Below the pieces are notes generated by a model. The model was not told the origin of the DNA. It saw only the letters and a list, made by a program, of their open reading frames with translations, and ran no database searches. Position numbers and translations under genes: made by a program. From assembly GCF_051251085.1 (NCBI RefSeq), contig NZ_JBPCZH010000001.1, positions 991,482-1,055,481 of the forward strand: a stretch of DNA of 64,000 bases, in the 5' to 3' direction. This document shows, piece after piece, positions 42,570-51,563 of the stretch. The first letter of the stretch is position 1, and the number at the start of each line of letters is the position of its first letter. Source of the stretch: Cernens ardua. Its GTDB lineage: Bacteria > Pseudomonadota > Gammaproteobacteria > Pseudomonadales > Halomonadaceae.

Positions 42570-43547
42570 TTAAGGGTTTGATTGATCACCAGTATCGGAA
42601 CCGGAATCCCCCGTCAGGTTAATCATGACACCGGCAGTAGACTTATCGCTGGTGGCATACTTAGCCCAGTTTTTGGAACTCCCGATAGCAGTAATGTCAG
42701 GATTTGCGCCAGCGCTTTCTTTCCACGAATAACCCAGAAGATCGAGGTTAAATGTGCCTTCAGCACGGAAACCCAAGGCAAGGTTTTCCTGATCATTGAT
42801 CTGATATGAGCGGAACCCGGGAGCCTGAGACTCGGTCAGTGTGACAGCACCAGCCTGCAAACCAAAAATAGTGTTGGCCGGCATTTCATCGGATACCAAT
42901 ACTGGTTTACCTAACGTTCCAGGCTGACCGCCATAGATGACAACATCGGTCTCACCATAAATCTTGTCAGCAATGGCTTGATCGACGATGTCAAAGTAAC
43001 TGGCAGAATCCATCACAAATAGCGCGATACGGTTAAAACGATCACCAAATTTGCGAAGGCCACGTGTCAGCACCTTTTTGCCATCGGTTTCAATGCTTCC
43101 CGAAACCGTGAGGTTAGCATTTGATCCGATAGCAGCCTTGAGCGCGGCAGCCACATATTGAATACGCCCTGCCATTAGTGCATCGGCATAATCCTGTCCA
43201 ACAAGAACAGAGAACTCTTCTGTGGAACGCGCACGGCGTTTAAATGCTTCTTCGGTAGTTTCATAGGGACCATATTTGAATGGCACCTTGACACCAACCA
43301 TCTCGCCAGAACCAATCTTCAGCCCGGTGACCGAGTCTGTCGAATTGACATCTCGGTGAGAAATGGCGCCACCGATCTTGTAAAACGCACGCTGACGAAA
43401 ATCACCCTCGATCAGCTCGTTATCAAGAAGGATGGCACCATTAGATGCCGCATTAAAAACCTGAAGAACATCTTGAATCTGTTCAAGATAGGCAGTTTGT
43501 GCAAGGTCGTTATAAATGACCATATCTGAATTAACGGTGGTAGCCAT
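42570..43547 (-). CDS. Major capsid protein
   Basis: 325 residues. The N-terminal ATTVNSDMVIYNDLAQTAYL, then NGAILLDNELIEGDF, KVPFKYGPYETTEEAFKRRA and FGDRFNRIALFVMDSASYFD fit a HK97-fold capsid family of siphophages that use a separate scaffold rather than an N-terminal delta domain. No protease gene is present, consistent with that. The C-terminus is Gly/Ser/Asp-rich. Follows the scaffold gene with a 13-nt gap. Confidence 0.85.
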   Translation of the reverse strand: MATTVNSDMVIYNDLAQTAYLEQIQDVLQVFNAASNGAILLDNELIEGDFRQRAFYKIGGAISHRDVNSTDSVTGLKIGSGEMVGVKVPFKYGPYETTEEAFKRRARSTEEFSVLVGQDYADALMAGRIQYVAAALKAAIGSNANLTVSGSIETDGKKVLTRGLRKFGDRFNRIALFVMDSASYFDIVDQAIADKIYGETDVVIYGGQPGTLGKPVLVSDEMPANTIFGLQAGAVTLTESQAPGFRSYQINDQENLALGFRAEGTFNLDLLGYSWKESAGANPDITAIGSSKNWAKYATSDKSTAGVMINLTGDSGSDTGDQSNP

Positions 43548-43560
43548 GGCGGCTTTTCTC

Positions 43561-44274
43561 CTAGTTAGGAAGTTTTAAATAGGCTGATTGCCCGTTTTTC
43601 TCGATGAACTCTCGTTTATCTGAGGCGCTCATCGTTGAGCGTTTCAGGCTGGCCTTGCCGCCATTTGCTCCAGTTGCACCAGACCCCTTGGGTACTGGGA
43701 ACCAATGTGGCGCAGTTTCGCGCATACTCTCCAACCAAGCTTTGGGTGTCAGGGCATTACCCTTGGCATCCAGCCCAGCATTTTCTTTTGGTATGACATT
43801 CCCTTCATCATCTACAGTGAAAATGTCATTCCCTCGATAGATGGCGTCTTGTAATGCATGTGGCAAAAGATGAAGCTCAGAACCTGCCTTTTGTAGCTCA
43901 TCGCTTAATACTCGACCACGAAAACGGTCAGCAAATGCAGATGCCTGACTCGCTTTATCATTCGCTTCCTGTAGCTGCTTTTCAAAACCCGTCTTCATTC
44001 GTTCGACGCGTTGAGATACCAGCTCTTCAATTTTTCCTTCATCAATAAGCTGTTTATCATTAGCTTCTTGATGTTGCTGTTTGAGTGCTTTGTACTCTTC
44101 TGGATCAAACCCTTCGAATGACTTAAGACTTTCAGCCAGCTGTTTATTTTTACCCAACAGCTCGTCCCGCTTGCTTTTCAAACCATTAACTTCAGCATCT
44201 ACCGCCTCACGGATGGCCGCCTGTATTGTCGGGTCCTCAAGGTTGACTTGTGATTCCTGATTCTCTTCTGCCAT
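43561..44274 (-). CDS. Capsid scaffolding protein
   Basis: 237 residues, mostly charged coiled coil (LKSKRDELLGKNKQLAESLK and following) with a basic C-terminus (KASLKRSTMSASDKREFIEK), the normal make-up of a scaffold whose C-terminal part binds capsid subunits. Directly upstream of the capsid gene. Start ATG 44274 behind AAGGGGA. Confidence 0.82.
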   Translation of the reverse strand: MAEENQESQVNLEDPTIQAAIREAVDAEVNGLKSKRDELLGKNKQLAESLKSFEGFDPEEYKALKQQHQEANDKQLIDEGKIEELVSQRVERMKTGFEKQLQEANDKASQASAFADRFRGRVLSDELQKAGSELHLLPHALQDAIYRGNDIFTVDDEGNVIPKENAGLDAKGNALTPKAWLESMRETAPHWFPVPKGSGATGANGGKASLKRSTMSASDKREFIEKNGQSAYLKLPN

Positions 44275-44314
44275 TGTTATCCCCTTGGGATGAATTAACC
44301 TGCCTTACAGGCAT

Positions 44315-44337
44315 AAAAAAACCACCCGAAGGTGGTT
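44315..44337 (-). terminator. Hairpin with T-tract before the scaffold gene
   Basis: On the minus strand ACCACC-TTCG-GGTGGT followed by T7, about 40 nt before the scaffold ATG. Terminator-like and in the family of hairpins ahead of late genes. Confidence 0.7.
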
Positions 44338-44350
44338 ATGTATGAAATTT

Positions 44351-45397
44351 TTAACCCAATATCGTATCAAACGTCGATTTATCCATTTCCCTCAATTCAT
44401 CTAGGGTATAAATCTCGCCGGATGGATCTGCAAATCTATCCAATGTGTATTTTCCTTGCGTGTACAACTTATAACGTGCAATCCCAAGCCAATTCTTCTG
44501 AAAAGTTGCTCCCTGTTGTCGGAACCATTCAGTAAAGGAAGGTGTTTTATCGTCACTCCATGATTCCCCGGGTAACAGAGGGATGAGCGCACATTTACAA
44601 TTGGGATGAGCTGGTGGCTTTGGGTATCGTTCACCAACACGGTAAATGGTTCCATCACGGATTGCGCACAACTTACAGGTTGAGGATTCCAGTTGCGCCT
44701 TCCATATCACTTCCTTGATACCCAGCGCTTCGTAAACCGCAAGCTGCACAAAACTGGATATATGATGTCGGCCTGTTCGTATAATCGTTTCAGCAAGCCG
44801 TTTGATAGGCTGTACTGCGCTATCCTTGTATTTAAACGCTTTTGTGCCGGTCATTGACTTCATGATGTCGCTGACCGGTTGACCTTGGCTTAACCCTTGC
44901 TGAATGACACCGTATACCTGAATGCTTGCATTTGTAGACCACTGTTTCATCCAAGGGAGCAATAAAAGGCTATATGCCCCTACCTGCACAGGCTCATTCA
45001 TAGCCTGCTGATAGACGTCATTTGTCTTTATATTTTGCTCGGGAAGATTGCCTACCTTATGAAACAAGTTGTTGGTGTATTCAGCCTCATAACCAGCCAG
45101 ATCAGTAGCACTTCCTTTCCATCCACTAACCATGCCGTTGTATAAATCGACCTGGAATTGATCGATAATATTTTTGACACCTTTCAAACGCGCGGTTGTG
45201 TATTTACCTGCAATGAATGCCTCGGTCTCTGCATGCGTCAGGTTATTAAGTCGTCCTTGTAGCTCATTGGTCAATTCAAGGACAAGTTGATCGATATTTT
45301 TGAGCTGGGCCCTGACGGTAGCAGTCGAAACACGGTAAGCATAAGCTGTATGCTGAATGAGCGCCAACTCTATAGCATGCTGAACATTTTTATCCAT
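44351..45397 (-). CDS. Minor head protein, Mu F / SPP1 gp7-like
   Basis: 348 residues. Helical N-terminal half; the C-terminal part has the Mu F-type motif with possible metal ligands: STCKLCAIRDGTIYRVGERY and PPAHPNCKCALIPLLPGE. Such proteins bind the portal and help head assembly or DNA exit. Overlaps the portal gene by 8 nt. Confidence 0.82.
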   Translation of the reverse strand: MDKNVQHAIELALIQHTAYAYRVSTATVRAQLKNIDQLVLELTNELQGRLNNLTHAETEAFIAGKYTTARLKGVKNIIDQFQVDLYNGMVSGWKGSATDLAGYEAEYTNNLFHKVGNLPEQNIKTNDVYQQAMNEPVQVGAYSLLLLPWMKQWSTNASIQVYGVIQQGLSQGQPVSDIMKSMTGTKAFKYKDSAVQPIKRLAETIIRTGRHHISSFVQLAVYEALGIKEVIWKAQLESSTCKLCAIRDGTIYRVGERYPKPPAHPNCKCALIPLLPGESWSDDKTPSFTEWFRQQGATFQKNWLGIARYKLYTQGKYTLDRFADPSGEIYTLDELREMDKSTFDTILG

Positions 45398-46769
45398 TTA
45401 CAGCACCGTTTATGTTGGCCTCTTCCAACTGCCACGACCTATCAGGCAATTTTCCGGTAGTCAGGTATTGCCAATAAGCATCTTCACTAACATATCCAGC
45501 CATAACCGATTGGAGAATCGTGGCGGCCAATTGAGGATTGGTCTGCACATCAGAAAAGTCTGGATCAATACTGAATGTTACCTCGCTTGGGTCACGATTA
45601 AGCATCGTTGCCAAGTATCGACACATGGTTTCGACGGCTTCTGCAGCATTGATCGCTATCGAATATAGAGTGGCATATTGATCATTTTGGCGGGCTTGAC
45701 GAGCGTCGCCTGACTCTACACCTATATCCATAACGCGTGCACCAGCCTCAAGGGCCATGGCTCGCTGACTCTCCATGCTTTGACGTGTTTCTGACAGTCC
45801 TGAGCCTGATATTTCAAGATAACCAAATTGACCACCCTGACCTACCTGCCAGAGCGTTCCGGGGCCAGCAAGATCAACCTTAAAGTCATCATTTGTTGCA
45901 CACCATGCCTGAGGGAATGCAGTCTTATGTAATGCCTCAAAGTAATCTGCACTCAATTGATAATATTTCAATGATGCATTTGCCATTGAAAGCAAGGGAA
46001 TTTCATCAACATCAGGAGATGTATCTGTCGAGCCAGCATAAATGACAGGAACAAAGTCAATTCCAGATATTTGTTGAGAATCATCCAGCACACTATTGTC
46101 GTATAGGCCGGGGCTGTACTCATCTCCAAGTGGCGTGGCATTTTCATCCATCAGTCTGACTCTTAGCTTGCCATCGTATAGATCAATGACTCGGTAAGCC
46201 GTCATACATTCATGGGAAAATTCATCATCGGTGTCAGCTGAATAAGCTTCAGTGAAAACAGCCAATGTAAGATCACATCGACCACCAACATCCTCTGTTT
46301 TCCAATTGATGGCATTCTCTGCACTGTAAGTAGCGATATACGGAAGTCCGTTATCGTCAACATCTCCGTATAATGCACAACGTCCAGTAATCAAAATCTC
46401 ACGGACAACCCGAAGCCAAAGCTGTTTAAGCCCAAATCCATCAGCCGTTGCATTCTCCTCCATACTTGTTAAACCTGAAGGCATGCTTATTTCTGGTGTC
46501 TGGCGTGCAACAAGCCCCATCATGGAACGTATAGCATCTTTAACGGATAAAGGATAAACCGCCCGCTGCTTGTATGACTTGTAGAATTCTTTTGGATCAA
46601 TACCGCCGTCTATCTTTCCTCGGCTCTCAAGCATCAATTGGCCGTCGGTCTTAGGCAAATATAGGTTATCAGCTGTCTTGATAGCTTCCTCGCCTGCAAC
46701 AGCATCACGCATACGTTGCCATTGGGGCAGATACTCATAATAGGCTGGGTGAAATATTGAAACAGGCAT
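45390..46769 (-). CDS. Portal protein (DUF4055)
   Basis: 459 residues; forms the dodecameric DNA gate at the capsid vertex. SIFHPAYYEYLPQWQRMRDA and ADNLYLPKTDG near the N-terminus, GRCALYGDVDDNGLPYI, and SGLSETRQSMESQRAMALEA with VESGDARQARQNDQ towards the C-terminus are typical of DUF4055 portals. Lies between the large terminase and the Mu F-like gene, as expected. Confidence 0.88.
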   Translation of the reverse strand: MPVSIFHPAYYEYLPQWQRMRDAVAGEEAIKTADNLYLPKTDGQLMLESRGKIDGGIDPKEFYKSYKQRAVYPLSVKDAIRSMMGLVARQTPEISMPSGLTSMEENATADGFGLKQLWLRVVREILITGRCALYGDVDDNGLPYIATYSAENAINWKTEDVGGRCDLTLAVFTEAYSADTDDEFSHECMTAYRVIDLYDGKLRVRLMDENATPLGDEYSPGLYDNSVLDDSQQISGIDFVPVIYAGSTDTSPDVDEIPLLSMANASLKYYQLSADYFEALHKTAFPQAWCATNDDFKVDLAGPGTLWQVGQGGQFGYLEISGSGLSETRQSMESQRAMALEAGARVMDIGVESGDARQARQNDQYATLYSIAINAAEAVETMCRYLATMLNRDPSEVTFSIDPDFSDVQTNPQLAATILQSVMAGYVSEDAYWQYLTTGKLPDRSWQLEEANINGAVNG

Positions 46770-46777
46770 GAAATTTC

Positions 46778-48268
46778 CTATCTAAAGCCGGGAACGGCGA
46801 TACTTGTAGTGCGTTGTCTGCGAGAATTAGCTACAGCAAAATATCGGAAGGCATCGGCGCAGTGACTAGACCAGTCGTGCAAGGGACGATCTTTCCATGC
46901 ACCGATTTTGTCATTCCATTCCTTGCGGTATGACTCCAGGGCAGTGATACCCTCATTACACTTGGCTTCATCGAACACGCAATTGGGAAGAATTTCACGG
47001 GCAGCCTGTATACCATCATCAATACCCAGCTTGGGCACCACATCGAACCGAACAGAGTAGCGCTCTCCGTCAATCTCATATCCTTCACGGGCAAGATCAC
47101 GTCGAGTACGCCCATCTGACCCAAACTCACGGTTATCGATGTCATGAGGAGCCCAATGGCGCCCATATGTGTAACCTTTATCTTTAAGCACCTTCATGTA
47201 GTGCTGAAGACCCTCACCGCTATTCTCGTAATAATCGATGACGTGGTATTCATTACCGACCTTACGAACGAACCAAATAGACGTTGAGTCACCCACACCG
47301 ATATCCCAGTAGGTATCAACTGGTAGATGAGAGTTATCGGGCAACGTACCAATGCAACCATTGGCATACAGATATTGAAATTGTTTAGCGTAGTAAGCGC
47401 CTTCTACTGACTGCTGGAAGGCTTCGGCAGGCAATGACGGATATTCACGCTTCATATCATCGCCTAGGGTGCGCTCCTTGGCGGCGTACCACTGCTGCTG
47501 TTCAGCAGTAGTCTCGATGCCATAGCGAGCATTCAGCTTGGCAAAATATTCAACAAGACGTTGGGGAATGCCAGTTTCTACCGGCAGCGAGTAGTCAGGA
47601 TTGCGCCACCACGGATAAAAGAAGAACTTCCAATCCAGTGCGCCGAGCGGCTTACCCGATAGCGACTGTTTCTCTGCCTGTTGGCTGTACTCGAAAAAGT
47701 GACCGGCACGCCCTTCTGCTGTTGATTCAATCGTCACGAAGCAATCTGAAGCTACCGCCTCGAAAGCACCTGTGACGATCTCTCTGGCCTTATCAGGGAA
47801 CTTGGCACATATCTTTCCGAATTCGCTCACATGCAAATAACGTAGCGTTCCACCACGGAAAGACGGGCTGATATATAACGATCCACCCTTGCTGAAAACC
47901 AGTTCACCGGCGGCATCATTGCTTGCTGGATTTGCCTGGCGGAGATCAAGGGGAAGGTTCTTGTAAGCGAACTGTATTTTCTCTCGGAACAGGCGTTTTG
48001 CGTCGTTAAGGGTGTGGGCAATAAGCGCGCATTTTGCTGACTCAAACAATGCCGCATCAAGCTGGATGATGCACTGCTCGGTTGTAAAGCCAAGCTGACG
48101 TGCTTTCAGAATCAAATTACGGGAGTGCATACATTCGTAATACGAAAGCTGCTCAGGCGTCATCCTGAAGCGCACTTTCTTGCCACGCTTATCCGTTATG
48201 AAATACAGGTTATTCAGTCGGAAAAGCTTGTCCTTGAGCCTTGCCCTATGCTCTTTTGATAGGGCCAT
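46778..48268 (-). CDS. Terminase large subunit
   Basis: 496-residue DNA-packaging motor. ATPase domain: deviant Walker A LILKARQLGFTTEQ (residues 52-65) and Walker B YLHVSEFG (144-151). Nuclease domain: DTYWDIGVGDSTSIW carries the first metal-binding Asp, and SHCADAFRYFA the last. Overall layout is that of headful or cos terminases of siphophages with DUF4055 portals. Follows the small subunit by one base. Confidence 0.92.
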   Translation of the reverse strand: MALSKEHRARLKDKLFRLNNLYFITDKRGKKVRFRMTPEQLSYYECMHSRNLILKARQLGFTTEQCIIQLDAALFESAKCALIAHTLNDAKRLFREKIQFAYKNLPLDLRQANPASNDAAGELVFSKGGSLYISPSFRGGTLRYLHVSEFGKICAKFPDKAREIVTGAFEAVASDCFVTIESTAEGRAGHFFEYSQQAEKQSLSGKPLGALDWKFFFYPWWRNPDYSLPVETGIPQRLVEYFAKLNARYGIETTAEQQQWYAAKERTLGDDMKREYPSLPAEAFQQSVEGAYYAKQFQYLYANGCIGTLPDNSHLPVDTYWDIGVGDSTSIWFVRKVGNEYHVIDYYENSGEGLQHYMKVLKDKGYTYGRHWAPHDIDNREFGSDGRTRRDLAREGYEIDGERYSVRFDVVPKLGIDDGIQAAREILPNCVFDEAKCNEGITALESYRKEWNDKIGAWKDRPLHDWSSHCADAFRYFAVANSRRQRTTSIAVPGFR

Positions 48269-48269
48269 A

Positions 48270-48797
48270 TCACGCCTCGCTGGATAGCTCGTCCATCAGA
48301 TCAGAAAGTGACTCAGTATCATTCCGTTGTGGGTCGTCATCGATGTTGTATGCTTGGCGCTCAAGCTTTATAACTTTTGCTTCAGCATCGACACCGGCAT
48401 TAAGCGAACGAGCAAACTTGTCATGATTTGAATCATTTACAACCATCTCCGAAAGTGCATCACTCAACTTTCTAGATAATCTTCGCCATTGCGCAAGTTC
48501 GAATCGGTGCGCGAATATAACGGAAGCCGCCTCGTCACTGGCTTCATCGATAATTTCTTCATCTGTGCGTGTAGGATTTGCGCATTTATCACCAGTGCGC
48601 GAACCGGTGCGCGAAACCTTCTCTTTTGTGCTCTGCTTAACCTTGGTGGAAAGATCACGCTTCCAGCCATTGGCTTTTGCTCTTGAGCGTAGCGTTGATT
48701 CCTTTACGCCATATTTGTCTGCAACAGCACGGATAGACAAAGAGCCAGCCCGGTAGGCCGACTCGATGGCCTCCCAGTCAGGTTGACTCTTAGCCAT
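48270..48797 (-). CDS. Terminase small subunit
   Basis: 175 residues. N-terminal helix-turn-helix (YRAGSLSIRAVADKYGVKES, then TLRSRAKANGWKRD) recognises the packaging site; the C-terminal half is helical and acidic for oligomerisation. Directly upstream of the large subunit. The packaging site itself cannot be identified by eye. Confidence 0.83.
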   Translation of the reverse strand: MAKSQPDWEAIESAYRAGSLSIRAVADKYGVKESTLRSRAKANGWKRDLSTKVKQSTKEKVSRTGSRTGDKCANPTRTDEEIIDEASDEAASVIFAHRFELAQWRRLSRKLSDALSEMVVNDSNHDKFARSLNAGVDAEAKVIKLERQAYNIDDDPQRNDTESLSDLMDELSSEA

Positions 48798-48799
48798 AA

Positions 48800-48991
48800 C
48801 TATTCCTTCAGAGGTAATTCAACAATCGGTAAAACATTCTTGCCTGCCGCATCTGCCCTGGCATGAATCGCACTGGCAATATCTTCGGCTTGAGCCTTTG
48901 TCAGGTTCTCAGCAACGGTCACAATACCCTGATCGGTTGACCGGGTGACCTGGTAACGTTCCATTGGAACTACGCGTACTTCAATTGACAT
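48800..48991 (-). CDS. Small hypothetical phage protein
   Basis: 63 residues: MSIEVRVVPMERYQVTRSTD, then a helical AEDIASAIHARADAAG. Two bases separate its stop from the small terminase start. No family recognised; located between the lysis and packaging genes. Confidence 0.6.
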   Translation of the reverse strand: MSIEVRVVPMERYQVTRSTDQGIVTVAENLTKAQAEDIASAIHARADAAGKNVLPIVELPLKE

Positions 48992-49050
48992 ACATCCTCC
49001 GTGACAGCCTCAGCCGCATAGTAGATAATATTTACTTTTAAGGGTTTTCT

Positions 49051-49293
49051 ATGGAAAAAATTTATAAATCAACCCATTGTGGTAACGATATATACTTGGG
49101 CAATGTTGTAGACGATGAAACAGGCGATATAACTGATGAGATATATCTATATTTACCACCTAATAAAGAGGACGATTTACAATTATTGTGGCAAGTTAGG
49201 TTTCCAATGCCTCTAACTGATTTCGAAAAAATAGACGGTCAATTAGAATCTTTAGGCATGGAACGTATTACTGTTTCTCCATCACGCGCCTAA
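49051..49293 (+). CDS. Plus-strand hypothetical gene inside the late operon
   Basis: 80 residues, acidic (DDETGDITDEIYLYLPPNKE), AT-rich, with TAAGGG ahead of the ATG. Its 3' end overlaps the Rz1 gene by 26 nt in convergent orientation. It runs against the late operon, so it is probably a moron expressed independently. No family recognised; no terminator seen after it. Confidence 0.5.
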   Translation: MEKIYKSTHCGNDIYLGNVVDDETGDITDEIYLYLPPNKEDDLQLLWQVRFPMPLTDFEKIDGQLESLGMERITVSPSRA

Positions 49294-49540
49294 TAGCTTC
49301 CCTATCCGCATTCGCACGCTCGATCACGTCGTTTTGCATCAAGATGCATTCGCCGATATTTGCATTCGACTGGAAAAGGCAATTGGGCTTCTGAAGCGGC
49401 GCCGTCCAGTCATTTGGAAGCTGTACCTTCGGTGCTGGAATCGTCTTGTACACCACTTGTTGCCCTGCGCAAGCTGTCAGCGACAGAGCGAGGAACGCGC
49501 TCACTAGCCCAATCACGATTAGTGCTAAGCGCCTGTTCAT
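49268..49540 (-). CDS. Rz1-like outer membrane spanin lipoprotein
   Basis: 90 residues from ATG 49540, lying partly inside the Rz gene in another frame, the hallmark of Rz/Rz1 pairs. Signal peptide with lipobox LTAC (LVSAFLALSLTAC), then a Pro-containing linker (YKTIPAPKVQLPNDW) and a C-terminal helix. Longer than lambda Rz1 (60). The pair disrupts the outer membrane at lysis. Confidence 0.78.
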   Translation of the reverse strand: MNRRLALIVIGLVSAFLALSLTACAGQQVVYKTIPAPKVQLPNDWTAPLQKPNCLFQSNANIGECILMQNDVIERANADREAIRRVMEKQ

Positions 49541-49811
49541 ATGCTGATCGGGCAGCTTCTGCACGCTTCTGCGTAACTTCAAGCTCGGTGCTTCGTACAT
49601 TGAGAGATTCCAGAAGTGTCTTGTTACGTTGATCGAGTTGAACATTCGACGCCATCAACGTTGTGTTAGCGTCTTCAGCTTTGTCTGCCCGAGTCTTTTG
49701 CTGATTGGCTTTGTTGTGCCAGGAAGCTGCAGATCCCCGATAATGCCAGCATGCGTAAGCCAGCAGTGCGATCAAGGCATACGGCCACAATTTAAGATAA
49801 CGAAGGATCAT
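49410..49811 (-). CDS. Rz-like inner membrane spanin
   Basis: 133 residues from ATG 49811 (GAGG 6 nt upstream, ATGA overlap with the preceding gene). One N-terminal membrane anchor (YALIALLAYACWHYRG) followed by a long periplasmic coiled coil (NQQKTRADKAEDANTTLMAS and following). Shares its 3' part with the Rz1 gene. Confidence 0.8.
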   Translation of the reverse strand: MILRYLKLWPYALIALLAYACWHYRGSAASWHNKANQQKTRADKAEDANTTLMASNVQLDQRNKTLLESLNVRSTELEVTQKRAEAARSAYEQALSTNRDWASERVPRSVADSLRRATSGVQDDSSTEGTASK

Positions 49812-50155
49812 TCGATACCTCGACATGCTGCATTATCGTGACCGCGTACACGTAGTTCAGTACACACACCGACTAGTCTTGACCAGTTCTTGTCGCGCTG
49901 ATCGCGAAACTGCGCGACTTCATGCCGCCGAATATTCAGACCAGTGTTGATCGCGTTGAATTCGAGCTGGTTGAGGCGAAACTGGTCGTGATAGTCATGA
50001 ACGGTACGATCAAGCTGCGATACTCGCTCAACTAGCGTGTCATTCTGCGCATCAGCTTTATGCCAGAGTGTGAACATGACACTTGATAGCCCGAGAGCTG
50101 CAACAGTGATAACCAGGAACACAAGCTCAAGCTTCGTCAGTCCACGCTCATTCAT
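49808..50155 (-). CDS. Lysis-cassette membrane protein with coiled coil
   Basis: 115 residues from ATG 50155 (ATGA overlap with the holin gene); a start at 50179 is also possible. One membrane segment (LVFLVITVAALGLSSVMFTLW) followed by a coiled coil (TLVERVSQLDRTVHDYHDQF). It looks like a second spanin-type or accessory lysis protein. No family recognised with certainty. Confidence 0.6.
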   Translation of the reverse strand: MNERGLTKLELVFLVITVAALGLSSVMFTLWHKADAQNDTLVERVSQLDRTVHDYHDQFRLNQLEFNAINTGLNIRRHEVAQFRDQRDKNWSRLVGVCTELRVRGHDNAACRGIE

Positions 50156-50535
50156 TTCTGCTTTCTCTTGTCCAGCCATTCTTTGATCGCTCCAACGACA
50201 GTTTTCGCGCTATCCATGGGCCCGTTCAGGTAAGAAACGATCGTGGCACGAATTGTGCCAACACCCAAAAGACCGATTGCGATAGCAACAGCTCCGCTAT
50301 AAGACGTGTCGTAACCCAAGGCGGCAAGTGCCGAATTAATCGCTGGGGTAACAACGATAGTGATAAAGCCGACGAACAAGCTATCTTTGATAATCGTGTG
50401 CCATGGCTCCTTAGCTTTTGTAATGAGCCACGCTGCACGAGAGATTGCAGATACAGCGCCGTTGTAAAGCGCTGGCAAATGATTAAACAGCAGAGCAACA
50501 AGCCAGCCAGAATCATTAGGAGGCGGCGTTTCCAT
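50152..50535 (-). CDS. Holin (lambda holin family-like)
   Basis: 127 residues with two to three hydrophobic stretches (DSLFVGFITIVVTPAINSAL, AVAIAIGLLGVGTIRATIV) and a short basic C-terminus (EWLDKRKQK), matching the lambda-type phage holin layout. Located between endolysin and spanins. It would form membrane lesions that trigger lysis. Confidence 0.75.
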   Translation of the reverse strand: METPPPNDSGWLVALLFNHLPALYNGAVSAISRAAWLITKAKEPWHTIIKDSLFVGFITIVVTPAINSALAALGYDTSYSGAVAIAIGLLGVGTIRATIVSYLNGPMDSAKTVVGAIKEWLDKRKQK

Positions 50536-50566
50536 TGATTGCTCCCATTCATATTTTTTCTCCGTT

Positions 50567-51055
50567 TTACGGATTATTCATTAAGCAGAGTTTTCGCTCA
50601 TATTCGCGTCGTGCCTTCAATCCGTTCAATACACGGCCACCTGCTTTGTCATACAGCAGGAGAGCGTTACAAGCTCCCGTAACATCACCAGCATTGAATT
50701 TTCGAACGATCGATGAGCGCTGAAATGCGCCTTGGCCCACGTTGTATTGAAAATCAAGGAATGCTGCGAAGCGCGATTTGCTCATCGGGGTTGAAGGATT
50801 AAGGACGCCGGATACTTGTTTGGCTCGAACCTGTAATTCCTGTGCAACCTTCGCATCACATTGCTGATCGGTTGCAACGTCACCAAGATGAACCCCGGCT
50901 GTTATACCTGCGCAGATCGTAGGGATTCCCACAGCATCCAGGTATGCCATCTTCCGATGGCCTTCGAAGTGATTAATAAGCGGGGTTGCAATAGCAATAC
51001 CCCCAGCAATGACGGCACCAGCAATTCCCGTCTTCTTGCTTGGTCGGTATCCCAT
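50567..51055 (-). CDS. Phage lysozyme (endolysin, GH24, SAR-type)
   Basis: 162 residues from ATG 51055 (AGGG upstream); longer frame residues do not match lysozymes. The catalytic triad E31-D40-T46 has the T4/P21 spacing (E+9=D, +6=T) in FEGHRKMAYLDAVGIPTICA. The N-terminal segment GIAGAVIAGGIAIATPLI is weakly hydrophobic and Gly/Ala-rich, as in signal-anchor-release endolysins, so export by the Sec system is likely. First gene behind the late promoter. Confidence 0.9.
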   Translation of the reverse strand: MGYRPSKKTGIAGAVIAGGIAIATPLINHFEGHRKMAYLDAVGIPTICAGITAGVHLGDVATDQQCDAKVAQELQVRAKQVSGVLNPSTPMSKSRFAAFLDFQYNVGQGAFQRSSIVRKFNAGDVTGACNALLLYDKAGGRVLNGLKARREYERKLCLMNNP

Positions 51056-51073
51056 TTCAGCAACCCTAAACGC

Positions 51074-51105
51074 AAAAAGCCCCGACCGAATAGGCCGAGG
51101 CTTTA
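51074..51105 (-). terminator. Terminator tR' behind the late promoter
   Basis: On the minus strand AAAGCCTCGGCC-5 nt-GGTCGGGGCTTTTTG. It lies about 40-70 nt downstream of the predicted late transcription start and before the endolysin gene, so late transcription would need antitermination by Q. Confidence 0.78.
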
Positions 51106-51149
51106 GAAGATTGTGCTGTGATCTCGCAACTAACCACAGATTAACAGAA

Positions 51150-51178
51150 ATACTATATGTTGCGCGTCGCGCTGTCAA
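51150..51178 (-). promoter_or_regulatory. Late promoter pR'
   Basis: On the minus strand TTGACA (51178-51173), a 17-nt spacer and TAGTAT (51155-51150). The spacer contains GCGCGACGCGC, a dyad that could take part in Q binding. Located in the only gap between the Q-like gene and the lysis genes. Confidence 0.7.
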
Positions 51179-51200
51179 TAACTACACCATGTTGATTTTT

Positions 51201-51563
51201 TTATGCAGCCATTTTTTCGTTAAGAACACCAGCAATCCATCCTTCCCCTGCCTTAATAGTAGTGCTTATTCGCCTGTCGCTAGTCCTGTAGTCTCTTGCA
51301 ATCTGCTTGATGCTTGAGTATTTGTCGCTGTAATACCTTCGAATCAATTTGCCCATTTCAGGATCAAGCTGAGACAGCCGAGCCACGATACCATCCACCA
51401 TTAACCCTTCATCATCCGTGATACAGCAATCTGACGGCTGGAATTCTTCTGTTTCGGCCATTACCAGCTCCATATCACCTGTTAACTTTGGTGCGCCCGA
51501 TGATATGTGTATCCAGATTCCCCACTGAGTCAGAAGGCGCTGCGTCTCTTGGATTGTAATCAT
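51201..51563 (-). CDS. Antitermination protein Q
   Basis: 120 residues from ATG 51563 (ATGA overlap with the RusA stop); upstream residues lie inside rusA. ITIQETQRLLTQWGIWIHIS at the N-terminus and the C-terminal helix-turn-helix-like KQIARDYRTSDRRISTTIKA match the P22/82-type phage antitermination Q family. It would load onto polymerase at pR' and allow read-through of the terminator at 51074. Last gene of the early minus-strand operon. Confidence 0.82.
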   Translation of the reverse strand: MITIQETQRLLTQWGIWIHISSGAPKLTGDMELVMAETEEFQPSDCCITDDEGLMVDGIVARLSQLDPEMGKLIRRYYSDKYSSIKQIARDYRTSDRRISTTIKAGEGWIAGVLNEKMAA

